DNA from: Ophiura sarsii | Lineage: Eukaryota; Echinodermata; Ophiuroidea; Amphilepidida; Ophiuridae | Reading direction: 5' to 3' | DNA: 64,000 nucleotides | NCBI GenBank assembly: GCA_035610835.1 | Contig: CM069458.1 | Location: forward strand, 33,691,449-33,755,448 | Shown here: positions 32,959 to 45,060 of the stretch, piece after piece | Layout of the letters: the number at the start of each line of letters is the position of its first letter | How positions within the stretch are numbered: the first letter of the stretch is position 1 | Translations under genes and position numbers: made by a program | The notes under the pieces: generated by a model | Told to the model about the DNA's origin: nothing | The model's database searches: none | Seen by the model: the letters and a program-made list of their open reading frames with translations, nothing else

Positions 32959-33359
32959 GGTGATATTAAGCCCTGCTAATACTGTAGGGGCGCTAAGCAT
33001 TATGGGGTACATCAAGAAATCTTCTTTGAATAATGATAGTGATAAATGACTTGCCTTGCAGGTGCTTGCTTGACCTGGACGAGTTTCAAGACACCCTAGT
33101 TTTTTGGTTAAACCTTTAATAACATTTTAACGCAAGTGAAAAACGTCAGGAAATGCATCTCATATGTTGTATCGTAACATATCTAGAAGATATGCGGAGT
33201 CACTTTTTTAAATGTTTTATCTGTTTTGTCTTAATTGCCATTTTCTGGGCCATTTTTACTTCCTAGCGTTTAGAAACTATTGCCATTCACCATGCTATCA
33301 CTGACCTTTCGAACGTGATAACAAGAGCCTCATCCTACTGTAGTAGGCTGAGCTAAAAA
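32959..33359 (+). repeat. 401-bp repeat E, copy 1 (98% identical to 48559-48959)
   Basis: Aligns without gaps to 48559-48959 in the same orientation, with 7 differences in 401 positions. It begins GGTGATATTAAGCCCTGC and ends GGCTGAGCTAAAAA. No coding frame, clear TIR or tRNA boxes were seen. It lies 58 bp from the donor of the NGDN exon. Confidence 0.85.
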
Positions 33360-33417
33360 TAACTTCACACCACTGGTGCCTTTCATTTACTGTTTGATCT
33401 TTGAATATTGTACCCAC

Positions 33418-33652
33418 CTTGCTGACCAAATTACCAGGATTTGGACGAAAGTGCAGCGGATCGTTTTCAGATGGCAGTCCGGTATTGGCTACCTTGACCA
33501 GCTTGTCCAGCTGGTACTGAAGCTTGTGGTCAATTGGCCGCATCTTCTCGATGACTGTGCGGGCTTCCACAATACGCTCTATGGCAGTGTCTCCGGCGAT
33601 CTCTTGACCATTCACTTTTTGCAGCATGATGTAGGTCAAGTTGGTGAGGTAG
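33418..33652 (-). CDS. ngdn: Neuroguidin (NGDN) internal exon, Sas10/Utp3/C1D domain
   Basis: Minus strand, acceptor TTTTCTCAG, donor AAG|GTGGGT, 235 nt (the last base of a split codon, then 78 codons). It encodes YLTNLTYIMLQKVNG, then IVEARTVIEKMRPIDHKLQY, QLDKLVK and ENDPLHFRPNPGNLVSK. The RTV.EK.RP.D.KL.YQ.DKL segment and ENDPL.F.P.P.N..SK are diagnostic of neuroguidin. NGDN binds eIF4E/CPEB in translational repression and is part of the small-subunit processome in the nucleolus (established). 3' exons are not found downstream; the gap at 31818-31917 may hide them. Confidence 0.93.
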
Positions 33653-34386
33653 CTGAGAAAATAATTAATAAAAACCATAAGAATAACCATAAGCTAATGT
33701 ATATTTGTTCCAGCTTTAATTCCCTTAATTGCAGATCAATTATCATTGTTTCAATCTGGACTCTTTGACCAATATGATACACTAATTTACTCTACATGTT
33801 ACCTAGCATTGATTATAGGTCAATAAATGAGAATGTGATGTTTCGAGAGAAATTAGACAAACCAATACATGCGACTGATGTTGATGCATGAATAATGGCA
33901 CCACCCGCAGGGGGAGTGCCATTGTGAGCATATCAACATATGAGAGAGTGCATTGAATTTTGTAATTTTTCGAGAAACAAAACATACGCATGTATTGACC
34001 TAATTCATACACGACACTAAACAAATCAAAACTTGAGCATAACTTTGATCCATGCAATAACGAATAAAAACATGTTAACAACTTTGCTAACACCCGCAGT
34101 AAAAATCGACGAACCCACGATGCCTAAACAACTAATAAAAACAAAGCGTGTGGTGCACGCATTGAGCGGCGCACATGCCGAGTGCATTGGACACTTTCAA
34201 TGTGCTCCACGCATTTAGTTTCTTGCTTTCTGATTGGCTCGTCACTATGAAGAGTGTATGAATATGTTTCATAGCATGCCAAGCCCTCATTCTTTCTATC
34301 AACCCTGCTTCCTCCAATGCACAACCAAACAATTTTGAGTTATGGGGTCTACCTGTCTATCTTACAGTAGTTCTGAATGGTTCATT

Positions 34387-34569
34387 CAGGCATGAGAATG
34401 GAGTTTTTGAAAATAACAGGAAAAAGCAGGAAAGTGGTGAAAATTCCTGAAAAAGCACATGAAATTGGGCAAAAAAGGCCAAAAACAGGCTGAAATTAAA
34501 AGAAAGTGCGGAAATTTGGACCCCCAAAAATCCTGAATTCAGTTTTAAAACTGAACATTCTCATGCCTG
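34387..34569. mobile_element. MITE with CAGGCATGAGAATG ends and TTCATT TSD
   Basis: CAGGCATGAGAATG and CATTCTCATGCCTG are exact 14-bp terminal inverted repeats bounding 183 bp. TTCATT occurs directly outside both ends (34381-34386 and 34570-34575). The interior is GAAAA-rich. Confidence 0.75.
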
Positions 34570-37500
34570 TTCATTACAAGATGTACTCATATGATTAGCC
34601 AATTCAAATGCAGCTTATAAAATGTTTCACTCCAATCTTTATCAGGGATACAATTATTCTAACACTGTCTCTGATTGGTGCAATAAATGATGTATCTATC
34701 TTTCTGACCAATCGGCCGGTAGTTCTCAGGGGGTTAACACAGAAACCCCTATGCATTTTTTAGAATGAAACAGGGGTTTCCATTACCAATCTCGACATTA
34801 TAGAAAATTATATCTTGAAAACGACATCCAGTCATCACACAGAATTCTCACACAGAATAAAACTTCCAATAAAATAGAAACACAAAGTGTGTGCATTTAC
34901 ATCAACAAATCTACTTCACTGATGATAATATCACCAATCACTGAGAGACAGGTGAATATTAACACTTTCCATGCACAAAACAGATTTGTCAGAAACCTCT
35001 CTCCCATCTGTCAAAGTCTATCTCAATACTTACTGAACCAATACTAGCCATATTTGTACTTATTTCAATGCATTTCACATGGTGATTCTTATATATGACA
35101 TGATCAAACGAAATGAGTCGCGTGTCGGCAGTTTTGAATTTTGATATTTGGCCATCATTTAAATGCAGGTGAAAAATTCAAACCCTACTAAAATCCAACT
35201 TCTAGTTTTTAAGTTACAAACAATTTACCAACTTAGAAAACAAAGTAAAACATAAGAATTTGTGACTTCTTTTTACCTATAACTCAAAATCAATATTCCC
35301 AACATACGACTCATTCCATTTGATCGCGTCACATATGGTAATGAATTAACAATTTTGACAATTTGAAACATTTTGTGACATTTTGGAATGTTGTCTGAAG
35401 ACACCTGTCGCGTGGAAAGTGTTAATAGTGCCTGTTGGGATCCAATTGATGGATTTTTCCACCCCTGAACTTTACTGAAGGCTAGCTTTATTTCAACATA
35501 AACCTATCAAATTTGAACTTGTTATTTAAGCATTTAGAGCAGGCTCTCTCAACTGGTGGCGCACTTGTGGCGCATCAAGGCATCATAAGTGGTGCGAGAG
35601 TGGTTTTAAATAAAATTTTAATTTTTGAAGAAAAAAAAATCATATATCATGATCAACCACTGACCGTCCGTGAGAAAAAAACTTGCCCCTCCACCACATC
35701 GAGCCCTGTTTTCCTCTGAAAAATAACTTTAATTGTAAATTCTACAAAAATATGACCAACGAGAGGCGATTTAAGTCAGTTAAAAAACCCCACCCAGGAG
35801 CTTCAGGGACCGCCGGGGCTTCGCCCCTTGACCCCAAGTGGAGCTCAGTCAGTAGGGAGGTCACGCTGCATGTCATATTTTGTTATACGCAAGAAAACAA
35901 TGGAGTATCAGTGACTGCAATATTTGCTAGATATAGCTTCGGAAAATGGTCTATTTGGGCATCTCAAAAACTGAGAAATGTGCTAAAAATCAGGTAGAAT
36001 TTTAGAGGAGGGTCAATAACATCTGCAGGAGGGTCAATAACATCTGCAGAACGGTAAAATGTATAGTATTAAACACGTTTTGTGACCAAATTTATGTCGT
36101 AAAATGTTGGCAAATTCACGTTTTGAAAATATGTGGTCTTCGAAATTACAGGAATCCTAACTCACTCTAAACCTCACCAAATCATGAAATGAACCCTCGT
36201 CTACAAAAAATGCCATGTACGTATTGCTCTATCTGCTTGGAGATAGCGAAGACCACAGAAACTTCATAGCTTCATACCACGGAATGAAATCCGCCATTAG
36301 GCGCCATAGACATTACATGGCGAACATCGTACAGATTTGCACTGCAGTCCTCCGTGTAGGGAGTTTTGACAATTGCAAGGTCGTTCGACTATTGTGTTTG
36401 TGCATGTTTGTGACTACTGACCCCGTTTAACAATCTTCATAGCTTTCATATAGGGCTTCGGTGACCTAACTATTGACTGGAGCTTCAACAAGTTGGTTAC
36501 TAAAATGTGGAGCATCAGTCATTCTAGTTGAGAAAGCCTGATTTTAATAGAGGAATTTGATCATTCATGGCTTTAAAATGGAATACACATTCACCACACA
36601 CAGAAATACTGAAATTGAGGGTCTAGTCTCTAGTGTGAAGGCTGGCAGATATAGCTGCCAGATGTTATGCATATATGGTAATGTGTTAAGCCATTGATAA
36701 AAAGTCAAGTAACTGAAGGCAGCTATTGTAGATGGGTCTTGCATTTACACTTTTTTCCAATATAAATGGACCGCATCTGCAACAGCTGCCACCTGTTATA
36801 TTTACTGGTGCTCTCTGGGCAGGTCCTTGTGAATAACACAATCTCACAAAAAGCAGCCATTACTGATTAGCTCCTGGAGCCACTAAAAACCCTGGGAATA
36901 GTAATAATGATGTGTAGATTTTCAAAAGAAAATCCACATGTGCCGGAACCTTGAACCATTAACATGGGACCTTGTTAAAATGAAATCCTCAGGCTCAAAA
37001 CATGTTTATCAGGATAATGTTGCATATGACTAGAGGCAACATGTTTATCAGGATAATGTTGTATATATATGACTGGAGGCATGAGTCCCATGGAAGGGCC
37101 GGGCCATTGAACCTTTTACTTTAATATTGAAAGTTGTGTTATCTATTTCTCAAAAGGGCTTCACAAATGATTTGCAATTTCTTTTAAACAACCTTAAGCT
37201 TTAAATAAACAATTTTTGTGATTTTAGAAAAATTACAAACTGAAGCAGTCTTAGGTCATAAAACTTAACTTTGTTAATCTAACTGTGACAGTGACGTCAA
37301 AATGTAATTTAGTGATTGATGCAGCGTTAACGCATGATTGCCGGGATCGGTGTCTGATATTGGGTGTGGGTAATATCACTGTGCATTACAATAATGTGTG
37401 CAATTATAACATAAGTTCACTTGGAAAATGTTCTGATGTCACTGCACAGAGGTAGACATGTACAAATTATAGACTACAGTTTAATATAGGTGAGGATAGA

Positions 37501-39201
37501 AACTGCATGTGTGGTCACATCACTGTTTCAAGGAAACCACATAATGAGACCTGATACCAACTTCATAAGGATTAAGGGTTAATCTTATAGGAGGAGTTGT
37601 TCTTTTTAATCTTAAGCTTTGGACTCTGCTAATAATGCTGAAAACATACTAAGGTCGCTTTGCAATTAAATCGCTCCTATGACGAGTTTTACGTCATATA
37701 AAAAAACCCGATACATCGATCAAGAGATCGCTTGACTGGAAACAACCAGTCGCGGCCAGTTGACTTCATTTCAACTCAGAAGATCGGTCGCTCATGCCGT
37801 AATGAACACCATACTTTTTCAGCCAATGGGGGGGGGGGGGGGGGGGGGAAGGTTATTTTGCCTCGAAATTAGCATAACCAATCAGCAGCGTGTTCCGGAA
37901 TACCTGAGACTACCGGCGATTTAGTAGCTCGATGCGACTTTTGGTCGCACCGAGATACTTTTGAGCTAGCGACTACTACGCGACCTGTTGCGACCGGCTA
38001 GTATGATACAAGCATTAAGGAGAACGTTTAAGAATACATAAGGGGATCTTTACAAATTAGGACCCATGTCTCACTTACATTTTTTCTCAACTTAAAAAAC
38101 TTTAATATTCATATCAACTGGACTTAAAAAGGAATCACTCTTCATATTAACTATGAAATGAGGTCTGTTCCCTCAAAACTCTGAATTATTTTGAATTTTA
38201 TTCCAGATTTGAATTGCTGATTTGTCATGCTTTAAAATGATAGCACAACTGAGAATTGATTGTTTTATTGTGTCTTAAAAATCTCAAACATTTCACTTAA
38301 AAATCCATACTTATTTGTTTATTTTTGGCAACTCAATCGGTCTGTGTCTCTACTGCCTTGGCAAATTTGTGCAGGTTTTTAGGAGGCAAGTCAAATGGAT
38401 CATCTTCTTTAATATAGTTGCATTTCTTATTAAATTACTAACTGACCTTAGCATAAATTTTGATACATTTTATGGATTGTTAGAAGATGACACATTTGCT
38501 TGTTCATATAGTTCCATTCTGCACCTGTTTTAGTAGCATTTGTTGTTGCTTTGCATTCAAATGAACTTTGACCTTAACTGACCTTAGCAGCATTTGATAT
38601 TTGACCTCCAAGAAACTGATGCCTTTACTCGTTGATATATCCCCATTCTGCACATGTTTAAGTACCCCCTGTATCTGCGTGGTTACCTGGGTCGTCTAAT
38701 GGGGAGAAAAAATGCAAGAAATCAAACAAATTATTAATAAGACTGGTTTGGGTGGTTTTCCTCCTTTTTGAAGGCCAGTTTTCCCTCTTTTTTGTGGAGG
38801 GAGTTGTTTTGCATGTGTTTCTTTTGGCATATTTTTTTCTATTTTTAAATTAAAAATATGGGAAACAAAAAGATTGAAAATTAGCAGCTGCAGCTACATG
38901 TATGACGATTAAATAAGTTCGCCTTGATAAGTCAGTACCATTGGGCCTCAAAACAAGAAATGAAAAGGGCATGCAATTTAAGGCAATTTGAAAGGGGCAC
39001 CAACTTTCTCCAAGGCAATTATGTACTTTTGAACGGAGTGAAAACAGCCAGAAATTGAGGGCATCGAGGCAACTAGGTGGGGCATCGAAGGCAATTGCCT
39101 TTGATGCCTTTGATTAATTTGAGCCCTGAGTACCATCATCCACTTAAATTGGGAGTTGTACACAACGAACCTCTCTGAAAATGTCTATACCTGGATTGCT
39201 C

Positions 39202-39324
39202 CTAAATATGACTCCCGTCTAATACAAACCAATCCTCTGCTGTTACTGCTTTAATCTGTGGTGTAAACCGCGGAAGAGTACCCCTAACATCTGGAAAATT
39301 GTGCCAAGCCCTTGTTTCAACCAT
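39202..39324 (-). CDS. Short open frame, unidentified
   Basis: Forty codons on the minus strand from ATG to TAG: MVETRAWHNFPDVRGTLPRF, then TPQIKAVTAEDWFVLDGSHI. The composition looks like real protein rather than AT-rich noise, and it lies on the NGDN strand. It does not resemble the missing NGDN exon and I do not recognise it. It may be an exon or a transposon-protein fragment. Confidence 0.25.
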   Translation of the reverse strand: MVETRAWHNFPDVRGTLPRFTPQIKAVTAEDWFVLDGSHI

Positions 39325-39541
39325 CTTGACTGAGAAATGTTACTTTCTGATCAAGAGAATCTACCCAAACTTAGATGTTCCGTAAGTGACTTTTGTTAAA
39401 GCCATGGCCTTATTATTGTCAACATGCGTTCTAGACTAGTAGTAGAAATCGTGCTTAAACATTCATGTTACGCTTTATTCCCTTGCATCACTTTCATTCA
39501 TGTTTGTTGGATTCAGTAGTCACCCACAATTTGCAATAGAG

Positions 39542-39784
39542 CAGTGGCGTAGCTAGGGGGGGGGGGGGGGGGGGGGGGCAGGGCAGGGGCAGGGGAGCCA
39601 TGCCCCCCCCCCCCCCCCACCCCCCAATATCATGAGTCTGTTGGTTGAGATTGGTTCTCTTGGTTCATTTGACTTTGGGAATCATGGAATATGACTGTCA
39701 AATTAGTTGTCGGTTAAGTCTTGTCGGTTCACTTAAAATTATTTCTTGCCCATCCAATGAAAAAAAAACCTAGCTATGCCACTG
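39542..39784. mobile_element. MITE with CAGTGGCGTAGCTAGG ends
   Basis: CAGTGGCGTAGCTAGG at the left and CCTAGCTATGCCACTG at the right bound 243 bp. Long poly-G then poly-C tracts follow the left end. Single ends of the same type occur near 5382, 6608, 8085, 62331 and 62878. Confidence 0.75.
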
Positions 39785-39862
39785 CAATGGGAAAGTAGAA
39801 TGTCAAATGTTGATATTCAAGTTCCTGCTTGAGGTATTTTCTGAGTATTTTGTGAACCTTAC

Positions 39863-39919
39863 CTGACTAGAGATGCCTTGTAGCAATCCCAGCAGCTTTG
39901 ACACATCCTGTTTTCTTAC
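39863..39919 (-). CDS. ngdn: Probable NGDN exon 2
   Basis: Minus strand, 57 nt, acceptor TTCATGTAG, donor CAG|GTAAGG. It encodes VRKQDVSKLLGLLQGISSQ. This fits the start of the Sas10/C1D domain in NGDN (human DLPSAVTLLKNLQEQ, recalled): D, LL and LQ..Q align. Both ends are phase 0, which joins to the candidate exon 1 at 43719. The call rests on a short match and on position; independent exon evidence is lacking. Confidence 0.5.
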
Positions 39920-40587
39920 CTACATGAATAGCAAACAAATGGAAGAAACACACTATCATTGATGACATCTTTTATGGGTAGGGCGTGTCTGGGCAAACAA
40001 ACCTTTTTTTGGCCTAACACCACAGAGCTCTGCGTAATTGTTGGACATGCTTTTTAATGGGATAAAAGAACTATGCCGCTTCGATGATGCTACAACGAGG
40101 TTAGCGCTTATTCGGTTTAGAACAACACTTCAAACTGAGCGCTGATTGGTTCCAACAAATATGCACATCCCTGCTCTCTATAAATGCTTCAAGCTCTTTT
40201 AACTTGGCCGAATGTCCAGAGCTATATTAAGCATCATAATGAATGATATGGACATAATTCCAACAATGCATGCGTAATGTGAACGAGGCTATGAGCGTAG
40301 TTGCGGAAACCAGAGAGTGCACACCAGACGCTTTCAGAAAATGGCCGCGTGTCCTGACTGGTCAATCATGAAATCGTCATGCGCATTCATGCACATTTGT
40401 TCGCGCATTTCATGGAGGCTCCGCGAACAAAACATGCTCACGTGAAATAGCTTGATTTTCGTCCATGGCATTTAGTATTATATAACATAGCTATGGAGTA
40501 GCACACAAACACAATAACACATATATGCATCATATTTTTGCTGTGCACTTTGGGGAATAAGGTCTGCAACTTTTAGATGTATTATAC

Positions 40588-40952
40588 TGTTGGGTTCTGG
40601 ATTGTACATTATGTAGAGTAATTAGGCTTAGTTATTAGGAAGTAAATTGAAGTGCCACTGTTGCTGGGGTCCTATTGTATTGTAAGGCCAATCCTTCAAT
40701 CTCATTGGGTAATAGTTTATAGTGTCATAGGGCCTGAATTTATCTTATAATACATGTTGTATAGGTAACCTTTGACATTATGTTAATAATGCAGTGACCA
40801 TCCATATTGTAGAATAATATTGTGTACATGTTTGTCAGTTGTTGTGATGGAGTCGTCCTAGTCAGTGGTATTAGAGTTCAAGTTATCGGAGAAATAAAGT
40901 TGTAGAAGTAAAGTGAAATAGTGTGCAGTTTGTTGAATCCGAGATCTCAACA
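40588..40952 (+). repeat. 5' LTR with ~160-bp internal deletion
   Basis: Begins TGTTGGG and ends CAACA, giving the usual TG...CA with a 5-bp inverted repeat. Matches 59227-59751 except that the sequence between GAAGTGC and CACTGTTGCTGG is lost. Contains AATAAA near its 3' end. Confidence 0.85.
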
Positions 40953-40954
40953 AT

Positions 40955-40972
40955 TGGTGTCAGAAGTGGGAT
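40955..40972 (+). other. Primer-binding site, tRNA-Leu type
   Basis: TGGTGTCAGAAGTGGGAT, two bases after the LTR, is an 18-nt complement of a tRNA-Leu 3' end ending TTCTGACACCA (Leu-CAA/CAG type, recalled). Confidence 0.75.
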
Positions 40973-40997
40973 TGTGGACTTGTACACGTAGCAGAAA

Positions 40998-41852
40998 ATG
41001 GCCAGTGAAAGGACGGACGAAATGTGGATCTGGGAAAGCAGGATTGAATTAGCTGAGGCAATGAGGAAGAATACAGAGTTTAGGATTAAAATGAATTACG
41101 TAAAGTTGCAGGACATTGAGATAGAACAGATGCAGGTCAAGATATACGAGAAACAGAAAGAATATGCTGAGTACAGACTATTTAAAGCAGAGCAGCGGAT
41201 GCGGGTACTCCTAAGGTATGAAAACTACATGAAGGAATCATGGCGTGAAGAGTCGGAGATGGTGAGAATGGGCGATAACAATCAAGATGAGACAATTAAG
41301 CACAAGCAGAGGATAGCAGAGGCGTCGCATGAGTCTGAAATGGTGAATGGGAAGTTGCGGACAGTTGATAATGTTATAGAGGAGAGGACAGTTGATGATG
41401 TTACATTTATACAGCGAGATGCAGAAATGCAAAACGATCAGGAGATTCAGCAAGAGCAGAAGACAGAGCATGTTGTATGCCGAGTTACAGAAGTGAGAGA
41501 GTTAAGACTACCCAGGCAGTGTATGTACAGTCAAGACAAGCCATCCGGAAAAAGGTGTATCCCCAAGTTCAAGAACATTGTAAAGAGATGTACTAGGAGG
41601 AGACGCCGGAACAGACCACAAGGCCGCTGTAACAAACAAAGGAGTCGCCGGCCCTCATCTCCAAGTATGAAGTGTGGCCAGCGAGCATCTGCATGCCCAC
41701 ATAAACACAGGAACTATAGCATAAGAGATGGTGGGCGTAGTGAGAGCATATCACCCTCGCCCCATGTGCAGGATCTCAGAGACATGACAATGACATTGAC
41801 TGAAACAAAAAATTGGCCAAGCACAACCAATGGTATTGGGAGAGTGACGTAG
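40998..41852 (+). CDS. Retroelement ORF: coiled-coil N-half, Arg-rich C-half (gag-like?)
   Basis: 284 codons, ATG (aaaATGG) 25 bp after the primer-binding site. Residues ~1-90 are charged, Glu/Lys/Met-rich and heptad-like (WESRIELAEAMRKNTEF), suggesting a coiled coil. The middle is acidic and Gln-rich. Residues ~190-225 are strongly basic (CTRRRRRNRPQGRCNKQRSR), followed by CGQRASACPHKHRN, which is not a canonical CCHC knuckle. The position suggests a gag-like RNA-binding protein, but no family is recognised. It ends at TAG before a non-coding tail. Confidence 0.6.
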   Translation: MASERTDEMWIWESRIELAEAMRKNTEFRIKMNYVKLQDIEIEQMQVKIYEKQKEYAEYRLFKAEQRMRVLLRYENYMKESWREESEMVRMGDNNQDETIKHKQRIAEASHESEMVNGKLRTVDNVIEERTVDDVTFIQRDAEMQNDQEIQQEQKTEHVVCRVTEVRELRLPRQCMYSQDKPSGKRCIPKFKNIVKRCTRRRRRNRPQGRCNKQRSRRPSSPSMKCGQRASACPHKHRNYSIRDGGRSESISPSPHVQDLRDMTMTLTETKNWPSTTNGIGRVT

Positions 41853-43479
41853 GCTAAAGGTTATATGTAACAGCGGACTGATTAGACGGAGCAGATAATG
41901 GATTTTGGACAGTAACGACGATTTTTGGCATGTGATACGGATTTTGTTAGCGTTTGATTGTGTAACGGTGAATCGGGATTATGGAGGAGTGAATCGGGAG
42001 TACGGAGAGTACGGCGGAGTGAATCGGGAGTACCGATGAGTGCAGTGCACAGGAGACCAGGGTACAAAGAGTGCCTGGGGAAGTGAGAATTAAATGGTTA
42101 AACATTTGACTTAGTGATCAATCGCTGTGCGATTTAGTTGGATGATCGTTGTGCGATTCAGTGTTGTTTAAATGGTGTGAGCGATGTCATGCCAGTGCAA
42201 AGTAGGCAGTGGTTGGAGTTGGATGGATATGAGATTTAGGGTATAGAGTGAACTTTTGAAATAATAATCTGGCAGCGATGTGGAGCTTACGGTGTTGGTC
42301 GAGTGTTGTGAATTTGCGGAATAAGTTTCAATAAGTACAAAGACGTTGAACTGAGTGTGGAGATAAAGTGCTGTGAACTATAAACTATTGATGGACAATA
42401 CTTGTGGATTTAAATGTGTTTGATTTGGATTATGTTTTATGAGAAGTTGCATCACCATTCATTTATGAGATAACAAGGAATATTTAATGTTGTTGTTGAT
42501 TTTCATTGTTTGGTTCAATTTGGTTTTTCTCAACAAATTTTGGTTGTTCAAATTAATCAATTGTGTATGTGAATTCCAAATAGTTCTGTGTGTCAAAGTT
42601 GAAGTTTATATTGCTTTAATTATGTTGTTACAATTATCTGTTTCAACTTGAATTCATGACTGGATGTTGGGCCATTCGCAGGTTGATTTTCTTGCTTTAA
42701 TTAGCTGGTATTAGCCTGGGGTGTTCCAATATTTAGGGTTGTGCATTTGAGTTACATATGTATGCATGCAATGTTTATGTTTTATGCAAATCATTTGGAC
42801 GGAATATTGTTTTATGTACATCTTTGACATTTGCTTTGATTTGACTTGCCTCAATCAGCCGATCGAATTAAAGTATGTGCCATTACATGTGCATAAGACA
42901 TACAGTTCTGTTGTTAGATTATATTTATTTGTGTTTTATACAGGGTTTTATGTTGACTTATTATGTGTGGTGTTCCAAAATTTAGCATTGAATTTGTATT
43001 CAATGTAATTAATTCTAGGCCTTTGGAAATGAATTGCGATGGTAATTTGATTTGTGCATGAATCAAGTTGCCATGTTCTTTCATCCTTATTAATTACTTT
43101 CAATTATTTTTGTTATTTAGTGTTTTAAAGTGATTTTTCAGGAACCGCTCCATGATGAATAGATGGAGCTACCAAATTAATTTATTGTTCCAAATTGTAT
43201 TTGTCACATACTTTGTCAATTATCAAGTAATATTTGTGTGTTTAAAGGCATTTCCATATTTAGTCCTTTGCTTATACTTCTGATTATTAGTCGATTCATG
43301 TTTAAAGCAATGTATGCTTCCAAGTTATTATTAATTTGTCCAAAATGTCAAGTCAAGTCAATTTATTTCAATTGTTTGTATGTTGTGGATCAAGATTTTA
43401 TTGTTGTTCAAAATTCAATTGTATTTTGCATGTCTTTGGACACTGATCTGGGGATCAGTAATTTTTGAGAGGGGGATTG

Positions 43480-43607
43480 TGTTGGGTTCTGGATTGTACA
43501 TTATGTAGAGTAATTAGGCTTAGTTATTAGGAAGTAAATTGAAGTGCTTTTATAAGCCCTACACCTGCTTCAACACCATTAAGTCATGGATAATCCCTGT
43601 AGATAAT
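43480..43607 (+). repeat. 3' LTR, truncated after 128 bp
   Basis: Identical over most of its length to the first part of the LTR at 59227, then the match ends abruptly at AGATAAT, 111 bp before the NGDN exon 1 donor. Confidence 0.8.
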
Positions 43608-43718
43608 TTTGTGAATGAATATTTGTAATGACTTAAAAATGGGAGAGATCGTCGCAAGATAATAAAGACTTTTGCGAATTACTGATGTGTGGATAACTTG
43701 GCGTGTGGGATCTCTAAC

Positions 43719-43781
43719 CTGTTGTGGAATGGAGAGGCAAGAGAATGACGGAGAGTTTACAATTTCGTCAACGGAGGCCAT
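43719..43781 (-). CDS. ngdn: Probable NGDN exon 1 (start codon)
   Basis: Minus strand, ATG in good context (AACAATGG), encoding MASVDEIVNSPSFSCLSIPQ plus Q, then donor CAG|GTTAGA. Phase 0 joins it to exon 2 at 39919. It is not obviously conserved with human NGDN beyond the MA start; NGDN N-termini vary. Support: start context, donor, strand, phase and position. The non-autonomous LTR element fills most of the intron between the two. Confidence 0.42.
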
Positions 43782-45060
43782 TGTTCCTGTGCAGAGTATT
43801 TAATAGACATTGCCAAGGACTATGAAGGTCTGTTCCAGTTTGTCAGATATGGTCATGTTTTTTATACTGGGTACAATTTGTGTTACATGTCACTTTTTCC
43901 ATAAATTAGGTTCCTTTTTCAGTTAATGCATTATATCTGAAAAAGTTTACATTTTAAGTTGGTAAAAGTATACATATTCTGAAAGCATATACTGTAACGG
44001 ATGCAAATAGCATACAATCAAGTTGATTATACAGGGTGGACCGAAATTGTACGGGGTGTAACAAGCAAAATCTTCTAAACGAGAGCATCAATGATGCAGA
44101 AGCTCAGCTAGCGACAAGCTATAAATTTCATGTATCCATTAGCAGGGGTCGCATTCTGACTCGTCTGCGCGTCCTAGACCTCTCACTTTCTTGTAGTGAC
44201 GCGTCAGATCTCTAATTGGAAAGACTGTGGGTCCCGATCAAAATTGAAGGGACCCCTTAAATTTGACGATGTATGGAAATGGAAACCTTAAGAAATTCTG
44301 TAAATTACATATCCATCCTTTGCTCACAATATAAATTCATTAAAACTGTCCGTAAAAATGTAAAATTTTCAAATACCCAAACTTCAGGACCCCTCAATTT
44401 TGTTGGGGACCCCTTAAATTTGTTTTTTTGAAGTCCTACAGGGTCCTGAAAAAAGTCATGAGACCTATTACATTTTTGATCCAGCGCTATCCCTGTCCAT
44501 TAGTGACAAGCTGTCAATTTCATGTATTGGATAGATTAGGTCCATAATGTATTGGTTGAGCTATAAGGTGTTTTCTTTAAAAATATTTTTAAAACTCAGT
44601 AAATCACCCAATTTTATCATTATAAAGTTTTGGATCCAATGTCATTCACACTTGAACAGCTCAAAACATAATAATGTATGCACAAAAATTATCATTTTTT
44701 ATATGTTTACCGCTTATTTTACAACTTGACCTCAGATGACATTTGACCATAAAAGGTGACCTTAATAGGTGACCTTTGACATATGAATGATTAAATAAAT
44801 AATAAGACACAAAAAAACAATGTAAATAAACCTCAAATACATCATTTTAGGACTCTGATGAGCTTTTACATTGCCTTTAGATTTTATAGTCTGTTATATC
44901 CAGTACCCACTGGCATGACTGGCTTGGTAAATTAAATTATGCCTACCTACACTGGCGAATTCTGCAACTTTTCAGCATTTTACTCAGAACTTTCAATGGA
45001 TATTTCAACTTAATGTGCACTTTTTAATTCTGCCGATCCCCAAGGATAGTTTAGGGGGCA

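Larger units (their letters stand above)
31918..33417. other. Stretch between gap and NGDN exon
   Basis: Holds short GGGCCCA repeats at the gap edge, a TATCTACTGAAGATA minisatellite (32105-32350), and the first copy of a 401-bp near-identical repeat (32959-33359). No Derlin-1 5' exon or NGDN 3' exon was found. Confidence 0.6.
33653..39862 (-). other. NGDN intronic region (an exon is missing here)
   Basis: The exon encoding the part before YLTNLTY (expected to end with two bases of a Ser codon) was not found here. Contents: MITE 34387-34569, worn inverted-repeat sequence with CATACTA/TAGTATG ends around 37650-38000, a poly-G run at 37826, MITE 39542-39784, and a 40-codon frame at 39202-39324. 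Much of 34600-37600 shows nothing recognisable. Confidence 0.5.
40588..43607 (+). mobile_element. Non-autonomous LTR retrotransposon in an NGDN intron
   Basis: 5' LTR 40588-40952 (TGTTGGG...CTCAACA), a primer-binding site right after it, one 284-codon ORF, ~1.6 kb of T-rich non-coding sequence, a purine tract (GAGAGGGGGATTG) at 43467-43479, and the start of a 3' LTR at 43480. No protease, reverse transcriptase or integrase is present. The solo LTR at 59227-59751 shows the full LTR to be ~525 bp. Against it the 5' LTR lacks ~160 bp internally and the 3' LTR stops after 128 bp. It lies opposite to NGDN transcription. Confidence 0.8.

Noticed and set aside
33376..33768. 130-codon plus frame
   Set aside because: Antisense shadow of the NGDN exon.
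41238..41471. 77-codon minus frame in the retroelement
   Set aside because: Antisense shadow of the 284-codon retroelement ORF.
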